NCBI RefSeq assembly: GCF_000165735.1
Contig: NZ_GL538208.1
Span: forward strand, 13,879 to 77,878
Direction: 5' to 3'
Source: Megasphaera micronuciformis F0359
Lineage (GTDB): Bacteria; Bacillota; Negativicutes; Veillonellales; Megasphaeraceae
Length of the DNA stretch: 64,000 nt
The notes under the pieces are model-generated. The model did no database searches, had not been told where the DNA came from, and saw only the letters and a program-made list of their open reading frames with translations. Positions within the stretch are counted from its first letter, which is position 1, and every line of letters begins with the position of its first letter. A program made the translations under genes and the position numbers. Below, piece after piece: positions 52,737 through 61,873 of this stretch.

Positions 52737-53615
52737 ATGGAATTACCGAATATTCAGACTTTAAGGAGTTTTGTCATTTACGGGCGCTTGGGGAATTTCA
52801 CCTTGGCAGCCAAAGAAGCTAACGTAACACAGTCGGCGTTCAGTGCACAAATTAAAAAGCTGGAGATCATTGTCGGCGTGCCTCTTATTCGTCGGGACAA
52901 TAAGGGGAGTTCCCTTACGGCAGAGGGAGAAATCTTTTACAAAGAGGCGACAAGGATTTTGAGTGCCTTGGAACAAGCCGTTGTAAGTACGCAAACCATG
53001 TATGACAGTCGTCGCCCCGAGCTTCATGTGGCCGTTATGCGCAGTATGGGTGATGTAGTCATGAATACCCATATTGCATACTTTAAGAAACATCATCCCG
53101 ACTTTGTTGTGAACGTGTACGACATGGAAGAAGAAGAAATCATATCGGATTTATATGCTGAACGAGTAGATGTAGCCTTTGTCTATATTACGGATATGAC
53201 GAAGTGGGAAGCGTACGGAGTCGTTCCCGTCGGTGCCGATCGATATGTATATTTCGGACCGAAATTGAATTCATCCGATCCGGTGGATAGAGAAGAAATT
53301 TTGGACTTGCCTTTATTAAGGTATCCTCCGAAATATTTTATGGAGACTGCTTTTCACGAGTACTTTGCAGGTCGACACGCCAGGGAAGAAATTCAATTGT
53401 CCAATCCCTATGCCATGATTGATTATTGCAGGCGGAATCGAGCCGGATTTCTCTTATCTGAACGGTTGGCTGAATCAACGGGAATTCGCAGAAAGTGTAA
53501 AGATTTACGACAGGGTCTGAAGTTGCCTCTTTATTTAGTACACAAAAAGGATCATGTTAAACAGCCCTATATCGATGTATTTTCCGATTACTTACAAAAG
53601 AAAAGTTTTCAGTAA
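52737..53615 (+). CDS. LysR-family transcriptional regulator
   Basis: 292 residues. N-terminal winged HTH (NIQTLRSFVIYGRLGNF, NVTQSAFSAQIKKLE, VPLIRRDNKG) and a C-terminal two-lobed effector domain from ~90. ATG 52737 is favoured because the protein then begins MELPNIQTL, normal for the family, with GGAGTGGGT upstream; a GTG at 52722 is also in frame. It precedes the MFS carrier at 53739 on the same strand (terminator between) and is divergent from the EIIA operon; either could be a target. Confidence 0.9.
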   Translation: MELPNIQTLRSFVIYGRLGNFTLAAKEANVTQSAFSAQIKKLEIIVGVPLIRRDNKGSSLTAEGEIFYKEATRILSALEQAVVSTQTMYDSRRPELHVAVMRSMGDVVMNTHIAYFKKHHPDFVVNVYDMEEEEIISDLYAERVDVAFVYITDMTKWEAYGVVPVGADRYVYFGPKLNSSDPVDREEILDLPLLRYPPKYFMETAFHEYFAGRHAREEIQLSNPYAMIDYCRRNRAGFLLSERLAESTGIRRKCKDLRQGLKLPLYLVHKKDHVKQPYIDVFSDYLQKKSFQ

Positions 53616-53660
53616 AACGAATGGCGTCATTAATTATTTTGATGGCGCCATTCGTTTTAT
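53614..53660 (+). terminator. terminator after LysR gene
   Basis: AAAACGAATGGCG / CGCCATTCGTTTT hairpin at the stop codon, followed by TATTG. Confidence 0.85.
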
Positions 53661-53738
53661 TGTCTATACATGATATGGTGACGGAATTATAATCGTCTTT
53701 ATTAATTCTTTAAGCTAATATCGAAAAGGGAGTATAAG

Positions 53739-55010
53739 ATGATGGGCGAGAAAAAGGAAACCTTATGGACTGTTCCGTTTGTACTGGATACGGTTATTAA
53801 TTTGCTGGTATTTTTGATTTACTACTTATTGATGGTTATCATTGCTGTCGTAGCTAAAGATGAATTACATGCTTCAGCCAGTGAGGCCGGATTGGCGGTA
53901 GGTATTTATATTATCGGTACTGTCGTAGCTCGTATCTTTGCCGGCCGTTTTGTCGGTACCTTAGGATGCCGACGAGTCTTGTACGGCGGTCTGTTCATTT
54001 ATCTTATTTCTACGATTCTGTATTTTTATATACCGAATTTGCTCGTCTTGGATACTATCCGCTTTGTAAACGGTTTTGCCTACGGTGTTACATCGACGGC
54101 AACCAGTACGATTGTGGCTACGGTTATTCCGAAGACTCGTCGAGGTGAAGGCATTAACTACTACGGTTTGAGCCTCAGCTTGGCAGCAGCTATCGGTCCT
54201 TTCTTGGGAATTTTAATGCTGTCGATTACAAACTTTACCTTTATCGTCGCTTTCTGTGTAGCTCTTGTTATTTTGTGTATTATCGGAGCGTTCTTGTTGA
54301 AGTTTGAAGAACCTACATTCAGTGCCGAAGTCGTAGAAGAAGAAAAGGGCACGCGTATTTCCGATTTTCTGGAACCGCGAGTTAACTCTATTTCTCTTGT
54401 GTCTATTCTCGTGGGCCTGTCCTACTCCGGCATTTTGGGCTTCATGGCCTCTTATACCCGTGAAGTAAATCTCGTTGAAGCAGGTACCTTGTTCTTCGTA
54501 GTTTATGCTATCGTCATTACGCTGACTAGGCCCGTCCTCGGTATCGTATTCGATCGTCACGGCGAAAATTGTGTTATGTATCCCAGCTATGTATGTTTAG
54601 CTATCGGTATCGTACTTCTCAGTCAGGCTACGGCTTCATGGATGGTCCTTTTATCGGCCGTATTTGTCGGATTGGGTTACGGTACATACATGTCTAACGG
54701 TCAGGCCGTTGTCATTAAAATGGTTCCCGTTCATCGCATCGGCGTGGCTACATCGACTTATTTTATCGCTCTTGACCTGGGCCTTGGTGTCGGGCCTTAT
54801 ATCTTGGGAGCTTGGAAGGAAACCGTCGGCTTTACAGGAATGTTTTCGACGACGGCTGTTATTGCTCTTGTAGCGCTTGTGTGCTACTTTCTCTTTTACG
54901 GACGCCTTGTGGGTACGGACAAGGATCCGTCTTTAAAAGCTCAACAGGAAGATGAAGCCATGCAACTGCGTATGCGTATGGCATCGGAATCTCAAATGAT
55001 TGAAGAATAA
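53739..55010 (+). CDS. MFS transporter
   Basis: 423 residues with 12 membrane helices; FAGRFVGTLGCRRVLYGG is the loop 2-3 motif of the superfamily and FVGLGYGTYMSNGQAVVIK lies in the second half. Resembles the YfcJ/YhhS and staphyloferrin-export-like multidrug group. A charged ~35-residue C-terminal tail is cytoplasmic. AAGGGAG precedes the double ATG at 53739/53742. Substrate unknown; the LysR gene upstream is a possible regulator. Confidence 0.88.
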   Translation: MMGEKKETLWTVPFVLDTVINLLVFLIYYLLMVIIAVVAKDELHASASEAGLAVGIYIIGTVVARIFAGRFVGTLGCRRVLYGGLFIYLISTILYFYIPNLLVLDTIRFVNGFAYGVTSTATSTIVATVIPKTRRGEGINYYGLSLSLAAAIGPFLGILMLSITNFTFIVAFCVALVILCIIGAFLLKFEEPTFSAEVVEEEKGTRISDFLEPRVNSISLVSILVGLSYSGILGFMASYTREVNLVEAGTLFFVVYAIVITLTRPVLGIVFDRHGENCVMYPSYVCLAIGIVLLSQATASWMVLLSAVFVGLGYGTYMSNGQAVVIKMVPVHRIGVATSTYFIALDLGLGVGPYILGAWKETVGFTGMFSTTAVIALVALVCYFLFYGRLVGTDKDPSLKAQQEDEAMQLRMRMASESQMIEE

Positions 55011-55021
55011 AGAAATATATA

Positions 55022-55062
55022 TACCGCTTCTGTAAGATGAGACTTGCAGAGGCGGTTTTATT
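55022..55062 (+). terminator. terminator after MFS gene
   Basis: ACCGC.TCTG.AAG / CTT.CAGA.GCGGT imperfect hairpin followed by TTTTATT. Confidence 0.75.
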
Positions 55063-55096
55063 ATGCTGTCTGATGATACGAAGAGGTTACATAAAT

Positions 55097-55130
55097 AAAG
55101 AAGGGCGCTTTGCGGAAGCGCCCTTCTTAA
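55097..55130 (-). terminator. terminator after flavodoxin gene
   Basis: AAGAAGGGCGCTT / AAGCGCCCTTCTT hairpin, 36 bases past the flavodoxin stop. Confidence 0.85.
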
Positions 55131-55165
55131 TGGAGTTTCATGAAATATGAATCGGATTTTAAATC

Positions 55166-55579
55166 TTATGCTTTGGCAGCAGCTTCGCCGAGAGCCTTGC
55201 ATTCTTCGGAATCATTCGGCGTTTCGTTAACAATAGCTGTACCGATTAAGTTTGCACCGGCATCAATTACGCGCTGTTTCCAAGTTTCCATCCAGTCACC
55301 GGTACCCCAGCCGTAAGAGCCGAAGAGACCGACTTTTTTGCCGCTTAATTTGCCGGCTAATTCTGCAAAGAACGGTTCAACTACCGTTTCTTCCAATTCT
55401 TCGCCGCCCATTGCGGGGCAACCGAGGAGAATAACGTCTTTACCTGCGACGGCGTCGACGGTTGTATCGTCAAATAACATTTTTTCAACTTCAGCACCGG
55501 CACCCTTTGCTGCTGCTTCGATTTCGTTAGCCATTGCTTCCGTGTTGCCTGTGCCGCTCCAATAAACGATTGTTACCAT
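55166..55579 (-). CDS. short-chain flavodoxin
   Basis: 137-residue FMN electron carrier. YWSGTGNTEAMANEIEAA binds the FMN phosphate; ILLGCPAMGGEELEE and LFGSYGWGTGDWMETW are the 60s and 90s loops. It follows the Megasphaera elsdenii flavodoxin nearly throughout (from memory), including the NETPND and GEAAAKA end. Low-potential carrier that can replace ferredoxin under iron limitation. AGGAGG before ATG 55579. Followed in the same direction upstream by DUF3793 (13-base gap). Confidence 0.97.
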   Translation of the reverse strand: MVTIVYWSGTGNTEAMANEIEAAAKGAGAEVEKMLFDDTTVDAVAGKDVILLGCPAMGGEELEETVVEPFFAELAGKLSGKKVGLFGSYGWGTGDWMETWKQRVIDAGANLIGTAIVNETPNDSEECKALGEAAAKA

Positions 55580-55592
55580 AATGAACTCCTCC

Positions 55593-56150
55593 TTAAGCTA
55601 CTATAAGCTCTTCTAATTTTATGCCAACAGAGAATCTGTTGATATAGTCTTGACGACAGCGTGTATACGTTTCGAAGATTTCGGCCGCTTTTTGAGCATC
55701 GCCGTATACCTTCCATTCACCGCACAGTTTGGCATGGTTGCCGCTATTGCGAATAAATCCGTAAACATCTTCAACAGGATAACCGAGGAAAATCCCTGAC
55801 TCGTGGGGAAAACAACCCGTCTCGGAAAAACGTTCTTTCAATTTGTTCAACATATCGGTCAATGTCATACTGTCACTATATCCGAATTGTCGTAAGAAAC
55901 AAAGGTTGCATTTGCGACGCACGTATTCACAGATCATTTTCGGACGATATACGTATAACAGCGTTCGAGTCGGGCAGGTGAATAAAATGCGAAAATATAA
56001 TCCTTTTTTGTTGAATTTATGATTATATTTATCAACCGTATTTTTAAATTCATCTACGGTTCCCTGGCGGTGGAAACAGAGAAGAGCACCGGGTTTAAGA
56101 CCCGCCAATGTCGGTGCACAGTGATGAATTAAGAGTGTATCGATATTCAT
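55593..56150 (-). CDS. DUF3793 family protein
   Basis: 185 residues. Typical features of DUF3793: early IHHCAPTLAGLKPGALLCF, an internal RILFTCPTRTLLYVYRP, GCFPHESGIFLGYPVEDVYGFI, and GEWKVYGD. Three to four cysteines (CNLCFLRQFG) could bind metal or haem. Often found beside flavodoxin in iron-responsive anaerobe loci; molecular function unknown. Transcribed before and with the flavodoxin (13-base gap). Confidence 0.88.
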   Translation of the reverse strand: MNIDTLLIHHCAPTLAGLKPGALLCFHRQGTVDEFKNTVDKYNHKFNKKGLYFRILFTCPTRTLLYVYRPKMICEYVRRKCNLCFLRQFGYSDSMTLTDMLNKLKERFSETGCFPHESGIFLGYPVEDVYGFIRNSGNHAKLCGEWKVYGDAQKAAEIFETYTRCRQDYINRFSVGIKLEELIVA

Positions 56151-56303
56151 GCCCTACCTCCGCAAACCATATCATCTGTCGATATCAATATATCAATTAT
56201 GAAAAAAGTTGTCAATAAAAAGTAGCGGTAATTTAAATTGTATTCTTCATTTGTATGAGTAAACCTATGGTATAATGAAGAACAAACTCGAGGAGGTGCG
56301 GAA

Positions 56304-56699
56304 TTGGAAAAGAAAGAATACACACGGTGTTTCGGCTGCGGTAAGGATAATCCCATAGGATTAAAATTGGATATGTATGTAAATGAAAGTGATTCGTATG
56401 CCGACTTTGTTCCGAAGCCGGAGCATCAAAGTTATGATGATCGAATGCATGGGGGGTTGGTATCCACGCTCATCGATGAAGTTATGGGAAATCACGTTTT
56501 CGTTTTGACGGGAAAACCGGCGTATACGGCGGACCTGCACCTCCGCTTCAAGGATTCCGTGAAAATCGGAGAGAAAGTTCGTATTGAATCTCACATCGTT
56601 TCTCGGCGAGGACGGTTGTTTGTAACAAAAGGATGCGTTATAAAGGAAAACGGAACCGTGGCTGTTACGGCTGAAGCCAAGCTGATGACAGCCTCTTAA
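56304..56699 (+). CDS. PaaI-family hotdog thioesterase
   Basis: 131 residues. Begins with a small Cys motif CFGCGKDNPIGLKL, then the hotdog helix HGGLVSTLIDEVMG (active-site region) and strands LHLRFKDSVKIGEKVRIES. Hydrolyses an acyl-CoA or related thioester. The start is TTG 56304, 6-8 bases after the strong AGGAGGTG; no ATG is available in that position. Upstream -10 TATAAT (56271-56276) is preceded by TGG. Confidence 0.85.
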   Translation: MEKKEYTRCFGCGKDNPIGLKLDMYVNESDSYADFVPKPEHQSYDDRMHGGLVSTLIDEVMGNHVFVLTGKPAYTADLHLRFKDSVKIGEKVRIESHIVSRRGRLFVTKGCVIKENGTVAVTAEAKLMTAS

Positions 56700-56733
56700 A
56701 GACGTAAGCAAAGTTTGTAAAATCTTTGAAATG

Positions 56734-56768
56734 AAAAAACCGGCAGATTATATCTGCCGGTTTTTCGC
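56734..56768. terminator. terminator between thioesterase and LysR gene
   Basis: AAACCGGCAGATA / TATCTGCCGGTTT with A and T tracts on either side. Confidence 0.9.
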
Positions 56769-56801
56769 TTGTAGAAAATAGAATTTTAGAGTTTTAAAAG
56801 T

Positions 56802-57770
56802 TTATTGTACATAGGTATTGTATGCGGAAGCTGTCGTAGGAAGGTGGGTGTCGGCAACCGCCTTGTTGAGAGCTACCTGTATATAATGGAGATATTTTGC
56901 CAGTTCAGGGGTTAAGGGCAGGTTTTTTTGTTTAATCCAGCCGACTCGCATAGTTGCGGAAATATCCGCAATGGGAACGGATACGACTTCAGAGCCGACA
57001 ACAGACGGCAAGAGACAGCCTGTGCCGATGTTATAGGCTTCTGTATTGGCAATGATGCTGAGCATGGATGAACGATCGGATACATAAACTGTTTGCTTCG
57101 ATATACTGTTCGGAATGACGAACTCTTCCGACAGTTGCTTCGGTTCACTGCCCTGATCATAGCATACATGAGGGTAGTCCGTAAGTTGTATCGTAGTCAC
57201 TTCGGAAAAACCTGCAAGAGGATGATCGCTACTGACATAAACATGGGGCGTAAATTCGTGCAGGGGGATAAATTCGAGGTTATTTTTCGTAAGGAGACGG
57301 GACATAAATTGTTCCGTTCTTTTGGTAATGTAGATAATGCCGATTTGGCTGCGTGAAACAAGGACATCACGAATGATTTCAGACGTGCGACCTTCACGGA
57401 GACGAATGGTATAGGGGATTTCTTCAGGAATATTTGTAAGTAAGTTAATCAGGCCGTCGACGGCAAAAAGATAATGGTGAGAAGATACGGATAGTCGCAA
57501 CTCTTCGTCAAGTCTCTCTTTGCGGAAATAGTCTTCCATGGCATCCGATGCCTCTAAAATATGGTGAGCAAACTGAAGAAACTCAAGCCCTTCGGTGGTA
57601 AAAGAAATGCCATGGCGACTGCGTTTTAAAATGGTAATGTGAAACTCTTCTTCCAAATCTTTAACAACCTTGCTCAGGCTGGGTTGAGCGATAAAGAGTT
57701 TTTTGGCTGCGGCGGTAATGGAACCGCTTTTTGAAATTTCAACTATATACCGCAATTGTTGTAAGGTCAT
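56802..57770 (-). CDS. LysR-family regulator (CysB-like), divergent from methionine gamma-lyase
   Basis: 322 residues. HTH MTLQQLRYIVEISKSGSITAAA... with FIAQPSLSKVVKDLE; effector domain from ~90. Length and the LQQLRYIVEI start are close to the CysB/Cbl-like and CysL group that control sulfur metabolism. ATG 57770 is chosen because GGAGGGCGG lies directly upstream; ATG 57785 would remove that site. Divergent from the methionine gamma-lyase gene (160-base gap), which is its most likely target. Confidence 0.88.
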   Translation of the reverse strand: MTLQQLRYIVEISKSGSITAAAKKLFIAQPSLSKVVKDLEEEFHITILKRSRHGISFTTEGLEFLQFAHHILEASDAMEDYFRKERLDEELRLSVSSHHYLFAVDGLINLLTNIPEEIPYTIRLREGRTSEIIRDVLVSRSQIGIIYITKRTEQFMSRLLTKNNLEFIPLHEFTPHVYVSSDHPLAGFSEVTTIQLTDYPHVCYDQGSEPKQLSEEFVIPNSISKQTVYVSDRSSMLSIIANTEAYNIGTGCLLPSVVGSEVVSVPIADISATMRVGWIKQKNLPLTPELAKYLHYIQVALNKAVADTHLPTTASAYNTYVQ

Positions 57771-57930
57771 GCCGCCCTCCGTCATAGTTTTTTTCTATGC
57801 AATCGTTTTACGCAACAATATTATTCGTTTAAATTATATGTTGATATACTGAGAATAGCAAAAAATATAAGAAAAAATCATAAAAAGCCTATTATAATAT
57901 ATTATTTTTCTATAAATAAGGAGGAAGATT

Positions 57931-59130
57931 ATGGACAGAACAGAGTTACAAAAAATGGGGTTTGCTACACAATCTATTCATGGAGGTTCTTCGAAAAATA
58001 CGTTTGGAGCATTAACGGCACCTATTTATCAAACATCAACGTTTATTTTCGACTCGGCGGAACAGGGCGGAAAGCGATTTGCTCTTGAAGAAGAAGGGTA
58101 TATTTACAGTCGTCTCGGAAATCCGACGAACACGGTTGTAGAAGAAAAAGTCGCACTTCTCGAAGAAGCGGAAGCCTGCATGTCCACGGCATCGGGAATG
58201 GGGGCTATTTCAGCTACCTTCTGGACTATTTTGCAACATGGCGATCATGTAGTAGCCAGCGATACTTTATACGGGTGTACCTTTGCACTCTTAAATCACG
58301 GTATGCCCCGGGCGGACGTGGACGTAACTTTTGTAGATATGAACGATTTAGAGGCTGTTAAAAAGGCAATGAAACCGAACACAAAAATGGTTTATATTGA
58401 GACTCCTGCCAATCCGACCTTAAAAATCGTAGATATTAAGGCCGTATCCGACATTGCACATGAAGTGGACGGTTGCCTGGTCGTTGTAGATAATACCTTC
58501 TGCACACCTTACATTACGAAACCGCTTACATTGGGAGCGGATGTAGTTGTTCACTCGGCGACAAAGTATCTGAACGGTCACGGTGACGTTATTGCCGGCT
58601 TTGTTTGCGGTTCTGCCGAATTCATAGCCCAGGTTCGTCTCTTTGGTATTAAGGATATGACAGGAGCCGTTTTGAGTCCTTTTGATGCTTTTTTGATTGC
58701 TCGCGGCATGAAGACCCTGGCATTGCGTATGGAAAAACATTGCTCAAATGCCATGGAGGTAGCGGCATTCCTGGAAACTCATCCGGCTGTAGAGTCCGTT
58801 GCTTATCCGGGGCTTAAGAGTTTCCCTCAATTTGATTTGGCAAAGAAACAAATGAGTCTGCCCGGCGGTATGATTTCTTTCGAACTTAAAGGCGGTAAAA
58901 AAGCGGGCGGTACGGTTATGGACAGTGTCAGACTTTGCAAATTGGCCGTATCTTTAGGCGATGCGGAAACGTTAATTGAACACGCGGCTACGATGACTCA
59001 TTCTCCGTATACGGCGGAAGAGTTGAAAGCTGCCGGTATCAGTGAAGGCTTGGTTCGACTGTCCGTAGGCTTGGAAGATGCTCAAGATATTATTAACGAT
59101 TTAAAACAGGCATTGGATAAAGTGAAATAA
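57931..59130 (+). CDS. megL: methionine gamma-lyase
   Basis: 399-residue PLP enzyme of the Cys/Met metabolism family that splits methionine to methanethiol, ammonia and 2-oxobutyrate. PLP lysine is K212 in HSATKYLNGHGD. Tyr114 and Cys116 (DTLYGCT) fall exactly on the Tyr114/Cys116 positions of characterised methionine gamma-lyases; the Cys is the group marker against cystathionine gamma-synthase. FDSAEQGGKRFALEE and MTHSPYTAEE also fit. AAGGAGGA precedes the ATG. Divergent LysR and downstream NhaC-family carrier point to a methionine-use module. Confidence 0.9.
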   Translation: MDRTELQKMGFATQSIHGGSSKNTFGALTAPIYQTSTFIFDSAEQGGKRFALEEEGYIYSRLGNPTNTVVEEKVALLEEAEACMSTASGMGAISATFWTILQHGDHVVASDTLYGCTFALLNHGMPRADVDVTFVDMNDLEAVKKAMKPNTKMVYIETPANPTLKIVDIKAVSDIAHEVDGCLVVVDNTFCTPYITKPLTLGADVVVHSATKYLNGHGDVIAGFVCGSAEFIAQVRLFGIKDMTGAVLSPFDAFLIARGMKTLALRMEKHCSNAMEVAAFLETHPAVESVAYPGLKSFPQFDLAKKQMSLPGGMISFELKGGKKAGGTVMDSVRLCKLAVSLGDAETLIEHAATMTHSPYTAEELKAAGISEGLVRLSVGLEDAQDIINDLKQALDKVK

Positions 59131-59146
59131 GAAGGTAGTAAAATAT

Positions 59147-59182
59147 AAAAGGCGATGACCGGGAGGTTATCGCCTTTTATAA
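59147..59182 (+). terminator. terminator after megL
   Basis: AAAAGGCGATGACC / GG.TATCGCCTTTT hairpin; the next gene therefore probably has its own promoter. Confidence 0.8.
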
Positions 59183-59328
59183 AAACGTGCGGAAACTATA
59201 TATATTAAATATCTATGAATATACCAAACTTTTTAATATTACACTCAAATATATGTATGTGATAGGATGTACAAAGATTAAAGTGTGTTGTATATTACCT
59301 TACTTATTGCAAAGGAGAGTGTTGGTCG

Positions 59329-60756
59329 GTGGACGGAAATCAGGATGAAGTAAGAAAAGAAGCGGCTGTTCAGACCGAACAAAAAGATGCCGAGATAAAG
59401 CCGAACGGGACAGCGTTATTCCCTTTTATTGTATTTGTAGGCGTGTACTTGGGGGCCGGGATCATTTTACAAATGCAAGGTGTGGAAATGCCCTTTTATC
59501 AATTTCCTGCACCGTTGGCCTCTATCATCGGTATTATCGTAGCATTTGCCTTATTGAAAGGAAAATTTAGTGATAAGTTTAATACTTTCATAGAAGGTTG
59601 CGGAAATCCCGATATTTTAATTATGTGTATGATTTTCCTGTTAGCCGGAGGTTTTGCCGTAGTATGCAAGGCTATGGGCGGTATAGATTCTACGGTTAAC
59701 TTGGGGCTGACGTATATTCCTCCTCAGTATTTGGCGGCCGGTGTATTTCTTATTTCGGCTTTCATTTCTACGGCAACCGGTACATCTGTAGGCTGTTGTG
59801 CGGCTGTAGGTCCTATTGCCGTAGCTATTGCCGAAAAGTCCGGCACCCCTTTGGGACTGGTTCTCGGTTGTCTTATCGGCGGGGCTATGCTCGGAGATAA
59901 CTTGTCTATCATTTCGGATACGACCATTGCGTCTACGCGTACGCAAGGCTGTGAAATGAAGGATAAATTTAAGTTAAATCTTTGGTTGACCATTGTGCCG
60001 GCCGTGATTACCTTTGTACTTCTTGTTATCTTCGGCGGATCTGACGGGGCTGTAAGCTCGGGAGAACATCCGTACAGCCTGATCAAAATTTTGCCGTACA
60101 TAGTCGTGCTTGTTACGGCCGTTGCAGGCGTAGACGTATTTCTTGTCTTAGTCGGCGGTACGGTTTTGGCAGGCATCATCGGTATGTCTTACGGTGATTT
60201 AACCTTCCTGTCCTTTATGCAGGCTATTTATAAGGGTTTTTCGGGAATGTTCGATATCTTCCTCTTGTCGCTTCTGACCGGCGGCTTGGCCGCTATGGTG
60301 AGTAGGGCGGGAGGCATTGCTTTCCTGCTTCATTCAGTGGAAAAATTTATTACGGGCAGTAAGTCAGCGCAAATCGGTATTTCCGGGCTTGTTTCCGTTA
60401 CGGACATTGCCTTGGCTAATAATACGGTTTCGATTATTATTAACGGGGAAATGGCAAAGAAACTTTGCTATCGCTTTAAAGTAGATCCGCGTCGTTCGGC
60501 GGCCTTGCTCAGTACGTTTTCGTCTATTTTTCAGGGACTCATTCCGTACGGGGCACAGATGCTCATTGTTACGGGCTTTACAGCCGGTGCCGTATCGCCT
60601 CTTGAAGTCTTGCCGTACACTTGGTTTCTCTATCTTTTGGCTATTTCCGCTATTGTGTCCATTTTTGTTCCTTTTTCGGACGGATTTATCAGAAAAGATC
60701 CGTGGAATTACGAGCATGAAACGGCACAGAGTAAAGTTGATGCTTTGGTAAAATAA
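59329..60756 (+). CDS. NhaC-family Na+-coupled transporter (possible methionine/sulfur-compound carrier)
   Basis: 475 residues with about 11-12 helices. SAFISTATGTSVGCCAAVGPIAVAIAEKSG (in part), GAMLGDNLSIISDTTIASTRTQG and FSSIFQGLIPYGAQ are NhaC superfamily marks. Usually annotated Na+/H+ antiporter, but the superfamily includes malate/lactate antiporters and the predicted methionine transporter MetT; its position 198 bases after megL supports the latter idea. Start is GTG 59329 with AAAGGAGAG ~10 bases upstream. Confidence 0.87.
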   Translation: MDGNQDEVRKEAAVQTEQKDAEIKPNGTALFPFIVFVGVYLGAGIILQMQGVEMPFYQFPAPLASIIGIIVAFALLKGKFSDKFNTFIEGCGNPDILIMCMIFLLAGGFAVVCKAMGGIDSTVNLGLTYIPPQYLAAGVFLISAFISTATGTSVGCCAAVGPIAVAIAEKSGTPLGLVLGCLIGGAMLGDNLSIISDTTIASTRTQGCEMKDKFKLNLWLTIVPAVITFVLLVIFGGSDGAVSSGEHPYSLIKILPYIVVLVTAVAGVDVFLVLVGGTVLAGIIGMSYGDLTFLSFMQAIYKGFSGMFDIFLLSLLTGGLAAMVSRAGGIAFLLHSVEKFITGSKSAQIGISGLVSVTDIALANNTVSIIINGEMAKKLCYRFKVDPRRSAALLSTFSSIFQGLIPYGAQMLIVTGFTAGAVSPLEVLPYTWFLYLLAISAIVSIFVPFSDGFIRKDPWNYEHETAQSKVDALVK

Positions 60757-60771
60757 AGGCCCTTTTACAGA

Positions 60772-60808
60772 CAAAAAAATCCCTGCCTTTAGGCAGGGAT
60801 TTTTTTGT
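60772..60808. terminator. terminator between NhaC-like and metQ genes
   Basis: AAAAATCCCTGCCT / AGGCAGGGATTTTT, usable from both sides. Confidence 0.92.
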
Positions 60809-60814
60809 CGATAT

Positions 60815-61633
60815 TTAAAATGCCGGTAGGATGGAGCCTTGGAAGTGCTCTTCAATAAACTTGCGAATCGGTTCGGATTGATAAATTTCTACCAACTTTT
60901 TATATGTTTCATTATTTACGTCGTCGGCACGAACGGCAATGACATTAGCGTAAGGCGAACTCTTATCTTCAACAACAAGAGCATCCTTTTGCGGATTCAA
61001 GCCGGCCGGAATAGCGTAGTTCGTGTTTACGCAAGCTAAGTCCATATCATCGAGAGAACGAGCGATTTGAGCCGCATCGAGTTCCGTAATCTTCAGATTT
61101 TTCGGATTGCTGACAATGTCTGCAACTGTTGCATCGACGGTCTTGCCGTCTTTTAACGTAATTAACTTAGCTTGTTGCAACAGTAACAGGGCTCTGGCTC
61201 CGTTCGTAGGGTCATTAGGGATGGCTACCGTAGAACCGTCGGCTACCTGATCAAGTGATTTATACTTGTGCGAGAAAACACCCATGGGAAGAATAATCGT
61301 TTTGCCGATGGACTTTAAATCGAGACCTTGTTTTTTGACGACATTGTCCAAGTAGGGCTGATGTTGGAAGGAGTTCATATCCAAATCTTTTTGAGCCAAT
61401 GCCGTATTGGGTTGTACATAGTCGTTAAATTCGACGACTTTAACCGTAATGCCCTGCTTAGCCGCTTCTTTAGCGACTTCATCCATAACTTCCGCATGCG
61501 GACCGGCAGTTACGCCAATTTTAATTTCTTTGTTATCGCCGCCGGCAGAATTATTGCCGCCGCAACCGGTAATAAACGCGGCAGTTGCTACGATGAGGGC
61601 CAAAGTGAGGCCTTTTTTCAGGGAAATTTTCAT
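60815..61633 (-). CDS. metQ: methionine ABC transporter substrate-binding lipoprotein
   Basis: 272 residues of the NlpA/MetQ family. Lipobox ITGC (Cys24) after a hydrophobic signal; KIGVTAGPHAEVMDEVAKEA, FNDYVQPNTALAQKDLDMNSFQHQPYL and IPNDPTNGARALLLLQ are diagnostic. Binds methionine outside the cytoplasmic membrane. metN and metI are not adjacent, so they are elsewhere or this copy is an orphan. Controlled by a SAM-I riboswitch (61680-61820). ATG 61633 after AAAGGATG. Confidence 0.95.
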   Translation of the reverse strand: MKISLKKGLTLALIVATAAFITGCGGNNSAGGDNKEIKIGVTAGPHAEVMDEVAKEAAKQGITVKVVEFNDYVQPNTALAQKDLDMNSFQHQPYLDNVVKKQGLDLKSIGKTIILPMGVFSHKYKSLDQVADGSTVAIPNDPTNGARALLLLQQAKLITLKDGKTVDATVADIVSNPKNLKITELDAAQIARSLDDMDLACVNTNYAIPAGLNPQKDALVVEDKSSPYANVIAVRADDVNNETYKKLVEIYQSEPIRKFIEEHFQGSILPAF

Positions 61634-61679
61634 AATATAACATCCTTTCATTAAAAGCTTATGATGTGGAAGTTCATAC

Positions 61680-61820
61680 AAAAAAGCCGTCATTCAGATG
61701 ACGGCTTTTCTTATCTTTTTCCGTTCATCTGCCGGCATAAGCCGTCGGACTTGGCACCTTCCCTAACGGGGGTTGCCGCAATGTCATCGGGCCGTATCCC
61801 TCAATTGCTCTTGATGAAAT
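61680..61820 (-). promoter_or_regulatory. SAM-I (S-box) riboswitch with terminator upstream of metQ
   Basis: Minus strand: P1 5' arm TTCATC (61814-61819) with GATGAA at 61723-61728, AAGAGCAATTGAGGGA, GATGACATTGCGGCAACC, TTAGGGAAGGTGCCAAGTCC and GACGGC, the S-box core. It is followed by the terminator AAAGCCGTCAT / ATGACGGCTTT with T-run (61680-61709). SAM binding should end transcription before metQ. Confidence 0.95.
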
Positions 61821-61843
61821 CACATATATAATTGATGTTCCGT

Positions 61844-61873
61844 ATTATAACATCGTGGAAATAAATCTGTCAA
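61844..61873 (-). promoter_or_regulatory. metQ promoter
   Basis: Minus strand: -35 TTGACA (61868-61873), 18-base spacer, -10 TATAAT (61844-61849). Confidence 0.8.

Noticed and set aside
57931-59130. Cystathionine gamma-synthase or beta-lyase as the function
   Set aside because: The Tyr114/Cys116 pair and overall pattern match methionine gamma-lyase; cystathionine enzymes usually lack that Cys.
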